Positions 56,667 to 64,000 of a DNA stretch of 64,000 bases are shown piece by piece. The first letter of the stretch is position 1. Each line of letters opens with the position of its first letter. Made by a program: the position numbers and the translations under genes. Source of the DNA: Pelagibacterales bacterium SAG-MED41 (lineage in GTDB: Bacteria > Pseudomonadota > Alphaproteobacteria > Pelagibacterales > Pelagibacteraceae); contig JACWEJ010000004.1 in assembly GCA_014653545.1 (NCBI GenBank), forward strand, positions 1-64,000. The letters run 5' to 3'. A model generated the notes under the pieces. That model did not search any database. It worked only from the letters and a program-made list of their open reading frames with translations, and was not told the origin of the DNA.

Positions 56667-57688
56667 ATTTTTAGACCAAATCTTTTCTCATAATTTTTTT
56701 TGGAAATATTTTTTAGGAAATTTTTATTTTCCAAATACCAGATTATTGTATTTTTTAATCCATTCTCAAATTTAATTTTTGGTTTCCATTTCAATTGTTT
56801 AAATATCTTTTTATTGTCTAAGCTATATCGAAAGTCATGACCAGGTCTATCTTTGACAAATTTTATTCTAGTTTTTTTACTAATTTTAATCTTCATTGTT
56901 TTGCAAATTTTTATTATTTGCTTTACTAGATCAATATTTCTTAGACTTACACCAGATCCAACGTTATAACTTTCGTTTTTTTTTCCATTTAAATAAAGCT
57001 TGAATAAGGCGTCACAATGATCATTAACGTGTATCCATTCTCTCGTATTTTTTCCTTTTGAATAAATAGGCAATTCTTTATTATTAAATATATTTAAAAT
57101 CATTTTTGGAATTAATTTTTCGGGGAACTGATAGGGACCATAATTATTACAACAATTTGTTATTATAATATTTAATTTATAAGTTTTGATATATGAGTTT
57201 ACTAGATGATTTGAACTTGCTTTAGATGCAGAGTATGGCGAACTAGGATCATATCTGTGTTCTTCATCAGACTTTGTACCTTTTTTTATATTACCATAGA
57301 CTTCATCTGTTGAAACATGAATTAATTTTGGAGTAATATTTTTTTTTTTTAGAAACCTAAGTGATTCTAACAATCCAAAAGTTCCAAGAATATTAGAATG
57401 AATAAAATTACTAGGCCCATCTATTGATCTATCAACATGTGTTTCAGCAGCAAGATTGAATATTACTTTTGGATTATATTTTTTAATTATTTCAATAATT
57501 CTTTTTTTATTTGCAATATCGACTCTAATTAATTTATAATTTTTTTTAGATCTAAATTTATTATGATATTTATTAGATGCATAAGTTAATTTATCTAAAT
57601 TAATTACAAAATATTTTTTATTTATTAGGTAATCAACTAAGTTACTTCCAATAAATCCACATCCACCTGTAACGATGATTTTTTTCAT
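56663..57688 (-). CDS. rfbB: dTDP-glucose 4,6-dehydratase
   Basis: IIVTGGCGFIGSNLVDYL, AAETHVDRSIDGPSNFIHSNILGTFGLLE, PYSASKASSNHLVNSY. Confidence 0.93.
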   Translation of the reverse strand: MKKIIVTGGCGFIGSNLVDYLINKKYFVINLDKLTYASNKYHNKFRSKKNYKLIRVDIANKKRIIEIIKKYNPKVIFNLAAETHVDRSIDGPSNFIHSNILGTFGLLESLRFLKKKNITPKLIHVSTDEVYGNIKKGTKSDEEHRYDPSSPYSASKASSNHLVNSYIKTYKLNIIITNCCNNYGPYQFPEKLIPKMILNIFNNKELPIYSKGKNTREWIHVNDHCDALFKLYLNGKKNESYNVGSGVSLRNIDLVKQIIKICKTMKIKISKKTRIKFVKDRPGHDFRYSLDNKKIFKQLKWKPKIKFENGLKNTIIWYLENKNFLKNISKKNYEKRFGLKI

Positions 57689-57766
57689 TTATATAAAGAA
57701 ATATTAGCTTAATGTGTTAAATTAGTAAAAGAATTATCATATAAAATTAAATACTATAATAATGAC

Positions 57767-58597
57767 ATGGAATCAAAAGAACTTACTGTTATAATTGTAA
57801 CATATAAGAGTGAAGACAAAATATTTAATTGTTTAAAATCAATTTCTAACGACATTCCGGTAATTGTAGTTGAAAATTCAAATAATTTAATACTTAAAAA
57901 AAAAATTGAAGATAATTTTTCCAATGTGAAATGTATACTAACTGGGGAAAATAAAGGATATGGGGCCGCTAACAATATAGGATTAAAACTAATAAAAACA
58001 AAATACGGACTTGTTTTAAACCCAGATACAATTTTAGGTAAAGATGCCGTAAAGAATTTTTTAATAACCGCAAACAAAATAAAAGAATTTTGGCTAATAG
58101 GTCCAGCTAATGATCAAATGGTTAATCTAGATTATAAAGAAGATCTAATAGATGTTGATAATCTTAAAGGTTTTGCAATATTTTTCAATATTTTAATGTT
58201 CAAAAATAACTATTTCGATGAAAACTTTTTTCTTTATTTTGAAGAAATAGATCTTTGTAAAAGAGTTAAAAAAAGTAAAGGTAAAATTTTTTTAGATAAA
58301 AATATTTTAATTAATCATGAGGGAGCAAGTTCAGTTGATAAAACTAATATATTAGAATTAGAAAAAAATAGAAATTGGCATTGGATGTGGTCAACCTTTT
58401 ATTTTCATAAAAAACATAAAGGTTTTTTATTGGCCTTATTTATAACATCTCCAAAAATATTATCAGCTATAGCAAAGACTTTATTTTATTTTCTTACGTT
58501 AAATAAAAAAAAAAGAGATATTTATTTCTGTAGATTAAGTGGTATTTTAAATTCTATTATTGGTAAAAAAGCTTGGTACAGGCCAGCAATAGATTGA
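57767..58597 (+). CDS. Glycosyltransferase family 2
   Basis: TVIIVTYKSEDKIFNCLKSI, NKGYGAANNIGLKLIKTKYGLVLNPDTIL, FFLYFEEIDLCKRVKKSKG. Confidence 0.88.
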   Translation: MESKELTVIIVTYKSEDKIFNCLKSISNDIPVIVVENSNNLILKKKIEDNFSNVKCILTGENKGYGAANNIGLKLIKTKYGLVLNPDTILGKDAVKNFLITANKIKEFWLIGPANDQMVNLDYKEDLIDVDNLKGFAIFFNILMFKNNYFDENFFLYFEEIDLCKRVKKSKGKIFLDKNILINHEGASSVDKTNILELEKNRNWHWMWSTFYFHKKHKGFLLALFITSPKILSAIAKTLFYFLTLNKKKRDIYFCRLSGILNSIIGKKAWYRPAID

Positions 58598-58628
58598 TTT
58601 TTTAATTTTAAAAATATAAACAAACTTA

Positions 58629-59516
58629 ATGCCCAAAAAAAATAAAATTATTGTAACCGGTGGTGCAGGATTTGTTGGCACAAATTTAATTAAATTATTA
58701 TTAAAAAGAACTAAATATAAAATTATAAGTATTGATAATTACTCAAGTGGAAATAAATCTAACCACATAAAAAATAATAGAGTAAAATATTTTAAGGGTA
58801 AGACAATTGATATTTCTAAATTAATAAAAAAGCCAAAAGAAGTAAAAACAATTTTTCATTTCGGTGAGTTTGCAAGAATCTATCAAAGTTTCCTAAAAAT
58901 GAATGAGTGTATAGACTCTAATTCTGTAGGTTCAAATGCTGTCTTTAACTTTTGTTTAAAGAATAAAATAAAGCTTCTTTATTCTGCTACCTCCGCATCG
59001 CTAGGAAATTATGGGAATGATAAAAATTTATCACCTTATGCATTTTCAAAATCAAAAAATTTGGAGTTATTAGAAAATTTAAAAAAATGGTTTGATTTTA
59101 AATATGAAGTAATTTATTTTTACAATGTATATGGCCCTCACCAAATAAAAACAGGTCAGATGTCCACAGTCATTGGGATTTTCGAAGATCATTATAGAAG
59201 AGGAAAATTCTTACCCGTAGTAAGACCAGGAACTCAATCTAGAAGATTTACACATATAGACGATACTATTAATATCTGTTATTTAGCTTGGAAAAAAAAT
59301 CTTTGTAGACATTATAGTATTGCTAATAAAAAATCGTACTCGATTTTTGAGGTAGCTAGAATGTTTAAATCTAAAATTAAATTATTACCAAAAAGACCAG
59401 GAGAAAGATATGCTTCAGCACTTATTAATAAAAACTTATCTAATAAAATATACAAATATTTTGGTAGAATTAGTCTTAAAAATTATATTGAAAACTTTAC
59501 AAAAAAAAATAATTAG
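58629..59516 (+). CDS. NAD-dependent epimerase/dehydratase
   Basis: IIVTGGAGFVGTNLIKLL; YNVYGPHQIKTGQMSTVIGIF. Confidence 0.85.
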   Translation: MPKKNKIIVTGGAGFVGTNLIKLLLKRTKYKIISIDNYSSGNKSNHIKNNRVKYFKGKTIDISKLIKKPKEVKTIFHFGEFARIYQSFLKMNECIDSNSVGSNAVFNFCLKNKIKLLYSATSASLGNYGNDKNLSPYAFSKSKNLELLENLKKWFDFKYEVIYFYNVYGPHQIKTGQMSTVIGIFEDHYRRGKFLPVVRPGTQSRRFTHIDDTINICYLAWKKNLCRHYSIANKKSYSIFEVARMFKSKIKLLPKRPGERYASALINKNLSNKIYKYFGRISLKNYIENFTKKNN

Positions 59517-60040
59517 TGTCCGGGAAATTCTACTAAACTTTCAGTTTTATAGCCCTTTTTTTTTAGTAAATCATTTCCAGGTAAATCAAATAGATTAATA
59601 ACAAAAATAAAACCAGCCACTTTTCCACCTGAAATCTCGATTAGTTTAGCTGCAGCATCAGCTGTCCCGCCGGTAGCTATTAAATCGTCAATTACAAGAA
59701 TTTTTTCATTTTTTTCAATCGAGTCTTTATGAACCTCGATTGTTGCTTTTCCATATTCAAGTTCAAAATCTACTGAGTGGACATCTGCTGGTAATTTATT
59801 TTTTTTTCTTAAAAGAATGAAAGGTTTATTTGAAAGATAAGAAATAGTTGATGCAAAAATAAAACCTCTCGACTCAATAGCTGCAACTTTATCAAATTCA
59901 ATTTTTTTTGATATTTCCAAAATTTTATCATTAACGTATTTAAAGGCCTCTGAATTTTTTATCAAAGTCGTGATATCTCTAAATAAAATTCCTTTTTTTG
60001 GGTAGTCAGGAATTGATCTTATATGTTTTTTGAGGTTCAT
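59513..60040 (-). CDS. apt: Adenine phosphoribosyltransferase
   Basis: IPDYPKKGILFRDITTLI, VIDDLIATGGTADAAAKLIE; start at internal Met. Confidence 0.93.
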   Translation of the reverse strand: MNLKKHIRSIPDYPKKGILFRDITTLIKNSEAFKYVNDKILEISKKIEFDKVAAIESRGFIFASTISYLSNKPFILLRKKNKLPADVHSVDFELEYGKATIEVHKDSIEKNEKILVIDDLIATGGTADAAAKLIEISGGKVAGFIFVINLFDLPGNDLLKKKGYKTESLVEFPGH

Positions 60041-60083
60041 TATTAACTTCAAGTTTTAACAAAAAAGCATTAATAATTAAACG

Positions 60084-60959
60084 ATGAAAAAAAGAAAACT
60101 CGGGATAATTGGTGGCAGTGGTCTTTATAAAATGGAGGGTTTTGAAAAAACTAAATGGAAAAAAATCAAAACTCCTTGGGGTAAACCCTCTGATGAAATT
60201 TTAATTGCTAAACTAGGTAAAGAAGAAATTTGTTTTCTTCCAAGGCATTCTAGAGGTCATAAAATTAATCCTACTAATATAAATTTTAGAGCAAATATTG
60301 ACGCGTTTAAACAATTAGATGTTACAGATATAATTTCAGTTTCTGCAGTTGGATCTTTAAAGGATAACTTAGAGCCCGGTAAATTTGTAATTATAGATCA
60401 ATTTATAGATAGAACTTTTTCAAGAATTAAAACTTTCTTTGACGAAGAAATTGTTGCTCATGTATCAATGGCAAAACCTACAAGCCCTGGTTTATCAGAT
60501 TGCTGTGAGACTGCTTTAAAAAAATTAAATATTAAAAATCAAAGAGGTGGGACATATGTTGTCATGGAAGGCCCTCAATTTTCAACATTAGCAGAGTCAA
60601 ATTTATACAGATCGTGGGGAGCAGATGTAATTGGCATGACCAATATGCCAGAGGCTAAATTAGCTAGAGAGGCAGAGATAAGATATTGCACTGTTGCAAT
60701 GGTTACTGATTATGATTGTTGGCATCCAGATCATGAAGAAGTAGACGTAAGCATGGTCATACAAACATTGATTAAGAACGCAGCTAATGCTCAAAATATG
60801 ATTAAAGAGGTTATTAAAACATTTAAGGATTTTTCAGTAGATAAGGATCCAGCAAATAATTGTCTAGATGTTGCGATCATAACTGATTCTAAATTAAGTT
60901 CAAAAAAAACAAAAAAAAAATTATTACATATTGCTGGAAGAGTCCTTAAAAATAATTAA
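60084..60959 (+). CDS. mtnP: S-methyl-5'-thioadenosine phosphorylase
   Basis: LGIIGGSGLYKMEGFE, FLPRHSRGHKINPTNINFRANI, YVVMEGPQFSTLAESNLYRSWGADVIGMTNMPEAKLAREAEI. Confidence 0.93.
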   Translation: MKKRKLGIIGGSGLYKMEGFEKTKWKKIKTPWGKPSDEILIAKLGKEEICFLPRHSRGHKINPTNINFRANIDAFKQLDVTDIISVSAVGSLKDNLEPGKFVIIDQFIDRTFSRIKTFFDEEIVAHVSMAKPTSPGLSDCCETALKKLNIKNQRGGTYVVMEGPQFSTLAESNLYRSWGADVIGMTNMPEAKLAREAEIRYCTVAMVTDYDCWHPDHEEVDVSMVIQTLIKNAANAQNMIKEVIKTFKDFSVDKDPANNCLDVAIITDSKLSSKKTKKKLLHIAGRVLKNN

Positions 60960-60969
60960 TATTTAAATA

Positions 60970-61410
60970 ATGCCAACCTACACAGTCAAATATTCAAATT
61001 TTAAATTATCATCAAAACAAAAAAAATTTATAGCTGATGGAATAACAAGAACGCATAGTGAATTTACAGGAGCAAACACTTTTTTTGCACAAGTAATCTT
61101 TCAGAAAAATGAAAATAATTCTCATTTCATGGGTGGTAAATTAGTTAGAAATAAAGAGATTTTTCTTAATGGACAAATTAGAGCTGGCAGAAGCTCAGCA
61201 ACCAAAAAGAATTTAATTTTAGGACTTAGGAAAGTTTTAATGCACAATACAAAATTAAAAAAAGACTTTGTTTGGATTTATTTAGAGGATTTGCCTCCAA
61301 AACAAATGATTGAATATGGAGAAATTTTACCTAAATCAGGCGAAGAAAAAAAATGGTTTAATTCACTATCCATTAGTTTGAAAAAAAGACTTAAAATATT
61401 AGAAAAATAA
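60970..61410 (+). CDS. Tautomerase/cis-CaaD-like protein
   Basis: N-terminal MPTYTV (Pro-1), tautomerase-like beta-alpha-beta repeat. Confidence 0.65.
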   Translation: MPTYTVKYSNFKLSSKQKKFIADGITRTHSEFTGANTFFAQVIFQKNENNSHFMGGKLVRNKEIFLNGQIRAGRSSATKKNLILGLRKVLMHNTKLKKDFVWIYLEDLPPKQMIEYGEILPKSGEEKKWFNSLSISLKKRLKILEK

Positions 61411-62480
61411 TGAAGATTAATGGAAAATCTTATAAAACTATTTGGTTTGAAAATAATTTAGTAAAGATTATAGATCAAACTAAACTACCTCATCAATTTA
61501 TAATAAAAGAATTAAAAACCGTAAAAGAATCAATAAATGCAATTAAACAAATGGAAGTTAGAGGAGCGCCACTAATAGGAGCTACCGCAGCTTATGGATT
61601 AGTTTTATCTATAATAGAAAATAATGATCTATCATATTTAAAAAAATCCAGTGAACAACTAGTTAATTCAAGGCCGACTGCAATCAATCTTAAATGGGCA
61701 GTTGATCGAATGATGAAAAAACTACTAGGAGTTAATAATAGTGATATTTTAAAAATAGCATTAGATGAAGCAAAAGCGATTACAATTGAAGATGAAAATT
61801 TTTGTAAGAATATTGGACTTAATGGTCTTAAAATTATTGAAGATATAGCTAATAAAAAAAAAGACACAGTAAATATTCTTACCCATTGTAATGCGGGATG
61901 GTTAGCAACAATAGATTGGGGCACAGCAACATCGCCGATATATCATGCTCATCAAAAAGGAATTAAAGTTCATGTTTGGGTGGATGAAACAAGACCTAGA
62001 AATCAGGGAGCTAATTTGACTTCTTATGAATTAAATGAAGAAGGAATTCCAAATACAGTTATTACGGACAATGCTGGTGGAATTTTAATGCAAAGAGGAC
62101 AAGTCGATATGTGTATTGTTGGCACAGACAGAACTTTATCTAATGGAGACGTCTGTAATAAAATAGGAACCTATTTAAAAGCATTAGCTGCAAAAGATAA
62201 TAATATTCCTTTTTATGTAGCGTTACCTAGCTCAACTATTGATTGGAATATAAAAGATCATAACAAAATTCCCATTGAAGAACGAAACCCAAAAGAACTT
62301 TCTTATGTAGAAGGTTTAGATGAGGATAATAAAGTAAAAAAAGTAAGAATTTATTCTGAAAAAAGTAAAGCAATGAATTTAGCTTTCGATATTACACCCG
62401 CTAAGTATGTAACAGGATTAATTACAGAAAAAGGAGTCTGCGAGGCATCAGAAAAAGGATTAAAAGGATTATTTAAGTGA
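61410..62480 (+). CDS. mtnA: S-methyl-5-thioribose-1-phosphate isomerase
   Basis: MEVRGAPLIGATAAYGL, ILTHCNAGWLATIDWGTATSPIYHAHQKGI, VWVDETRPRNQGANLTSYEL. Confidence 0.94.
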   Translation: MKINGKSYKTIWFENNLVKIIDQTKLPHQFIIKELKTVKESINAIKQMEVRGAPLIGATAAYGLVLSIIENNDLSYLKKSSEQLVNSRPTAINLKWAVDRMMKKLLGVNNSDILKIALDEAKAITIEDENFCKNIGLNGLKIIEDIANKKKDTVNILTHCNAGWLATIDWGTATSPIYHAHQKGIKVHVWVDETRPRNQGANLTSYELNEEGIPNTVITDNAGGILMQRGQVDMCIVGTDRTLSNGDVCNKIGTYLKALAAKDNNIPFYVALPSSTIDWNIKDHNKIPIEERNPKELSYVEGLDEDNKVKKVRIYSEKSKAMNLAFDITPAKYVTGLITEKGVCEASEKGLKGLFK

Positions 62481-63121
62481 GCAAATTGAAATTAGAAGTA
62501 ATAAAATATTCAAAAAAACTTAACATTACAAATTTATCAGCGTTAAGATCAGGGAATATCTCAGTAAGAGCAAAAGAAAAGGGAGTAGAAGGATTTTATA
62601 TTACACCATCTGGTATGAAATATGCTTCATTAAAAACGAAAGATATTGTTTTTGTTTCTTTAAAAGGAATCTTTGATAAAAAAAAGAACAAACCATCCTC
62701 TGAATGGAGGTTTCATCTAGACATATATGTGAATAAAAAAGAAGCTAAAGCTATTGTCCATGCACATTCAACATGTGCTACAGCTGTCTCATCACATCAA
62801 AAAAGCATACCAGCATTTCACTATATGGTTGCAGTAGCTGGTGGCGAAGATTTAAAATGTACTAAATACGCAACTTTTGGAACAAAACAATTATCAAAAA
62901 ATATTATCAAAGCACTAAAAAATAGAACTGCTTGTTTGATAGCAAATCACGGACAAGTTGCTTTTGGTGATAAATTAGAAAAAGCTTTTGAGCTTGCCCA
63001 AGAAATCGAAAATATTTGCCATCAATATATAAATGCCCTAAGAATAGGAATACCTAAAATACTTTCAAAAAAAGAAATGAAAATAGTTTTAGGAAAGTTT
63101 AAAAATTATAAAAAAGGATAA
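62477..63121 (+). CDS. Class II aldolase/adducin family protein (MTRu-1-P aldolase- or MtnB-like)
   Basis: NISVRAKEKGVEGFYITPSGMKY, AIVHAHSTCATAVS, CLIANHGQVAFG; GTG start overlapping mtnA stop. Confidence 0.87.
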   Translation: MSKLKLEVIKYSKKLNITNLSALRSGNISVRAKEKGVEGFYITPSGMKYASLKTKDIVFVSLKGIFDKKKNKPSSEWRFHLDIYVNKKEAKAIVHAHSTCATAVSSHQKSIPAFHYMVAVAGGEDLKCTKYATFGTKQLSKNIIKALKNRTACLIANHGQVAFGDKLEKAFELAQEIENICHQYINALRIGIPKILSKKEMKIVLGKFKNYKKG

Positions 63122-63127
63122 TTTTAA

Positions 63128-64000
63128 ATGATTAAAGTAGGCGAACACATTACTTTAGATTTCTTAGGTGTTAAAAAAGACTATAATCCAGAATTTTACG
63201 AGAAAGTTATTTACAAAATTGCAAAAGCAGCAAAAGTAGAAATTCTCAATGTCGCTTCTCATAAATTTGAACCTCAAGGTTTTACTTTAGTAGCTTTGTT
63301 GTCTGAGAGTCATTTTAGTTTTCACACCTTTCCAGAAAGAGGTGTAATAAGTTTTGATTTCTTCACTTGTGGTAAAGTAAATCCAAAAGTTGCCTTGAAA
63401 ATTTTAAGAAATGAAATTCAACATGAAAGAGTAGTAACAAATGCTTTTAATAGAAGTAGTATTGGCCTATATGATGATATTTATAGTACGCCTGGTCAAA
63501 AGAAATACTATGTTGTTAAAAATGTACTTGAAAAATTTACTTCAAAAGTAGGTCAATTTGTTGAAGTAATGGATATTGAAGAATTTGGTCATGCCTTATT
63601 TATAGATCATGAGATACAAGTCGCTGAAAAAGATGAAAAAATTTACAGTTCAACATTTTTTAAATCTAGTTATGATTTAAGCAAAAAAAATAATAATGTT
63701 GCTATCATTGGTGGTGGCGATGGTGGAGTTGTAAGAGCTTGTTTAGAAAACAACTCTAATTATATCGATTGGTTTGAACTTGATCCCGAAATAGTTGATG
63801 CATGTTACCGTCATTTACCTAAAGTATGTTCCAAAGTTAAAAAGAGTAACAAAGTTAAAACATTTTGGGGGGATGCATTTAAAAGTATAAAAGAAATTGA
63901 AGAATCTAAATATGATAAAATTTTTGTAGATTTAAATGATGATCAATACTGCATTGATTTAGCTAGAAAAAATATGAAAGGATTAAAAAGAATTCTTAAA
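63128..64000 (+). CDS. SpeD-SpeE fusion (AdoMet decarboxylase-like + spermidine synthase-like), truncated by window edge
   Basis: N-terminal SpeD signature LLSESHFSFHTFPERGVISFDFFTCG; C-terminal spermidine synthase VAIIGGGDGGVVRACLENNSNYIDWFELDPEIVDACYRHLP; frame open to window end. Confidence 0.85.
   Translation, partial: MIKVGEHITLDFLGVKKDYNPEFYEKVIYKIAKAAKVEILNVASHKFEPQGFTLVALLSESHFSFHTFPERGVISFDFFTCGKVNPKVALKILRNEIQHERVVTNAFNRSSIGLYDDIYSTPGQKKYYVVKNVLEKFTSKVGQFVEVMDIEEFGHALFIDHEIQVAEKDEKIYSSTFFKSSYDLSKKNNNVAIIGGGDGGVVRACLENNSNYIDWFELDPEIVDACYRHLPKVCSKVKKSNKVKTFWGDAFKSIKEIEESKYDKIFVDLNDDQYCIDLARKNMKGLKRILK

Noticed and set aside
1-64000. CRISPR arrays, prophage, transposons, restriction or toxin-antitoxin defence systems
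   Set aside because: No regularly spaced repeats, cas, integrase, transposase or recognisable defence genes were seen.

Overview
AT-rich, gene-dense window that reads as a SAR11/Pelagibacter-like alphaproteobacterial chromosome (inferred from protein content and compact gene spacing; not verified by search). I saw no CRISPR array, prophage, transposase or rRNA. One tRNA (CAT anticodon) is present. The dominant theme is organosulfonate catabolism spread over about 38 kb: an aprMBA/TauE-type sulfite module, divergent suyAB-like and xsc genes, a TRAP transporter with an HpsN-like (HisD-family) dehydrogenase and a Zn-alcohol dehydrogenase (DHPS-type), a phosphotransacetylase, an Ldh2/ComC-family dehydrogenase, and tauABC divergent from a Tpa-like aminotransferase plus alanine dehydrogenase. 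Other blocks are tandem ammonium transporters, an SxtJ/DUF5989/carbamoyltransferase/SGNH module, dTDP-sugar and glycosyltransferase genes, and an MTA-salvage operon ending in a SpeD-SpeE fusion cut by the window edge. Leading leads: (1) an unidentified GC-rich structured RNA candidate at about 11,980-12,152; (2) an unlisted 27-aa extremely basic protein with a strong Shine-Dalgarno at 12,866-12,949; (3) a TauC-like permease with a large N-terminal insertion; (4) a CADD-like protein and a mini-nucleotidyltransferase upstream of aprMBA; (5) an operon of small dimeric-barrel proteins after the DHPS-like genes; (6) the SpeD-SpeE fusion next to an MTA aldolase-type salvage operon with an embedded tautomerase-like gene. 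All family assignments were made by eye from the translations.
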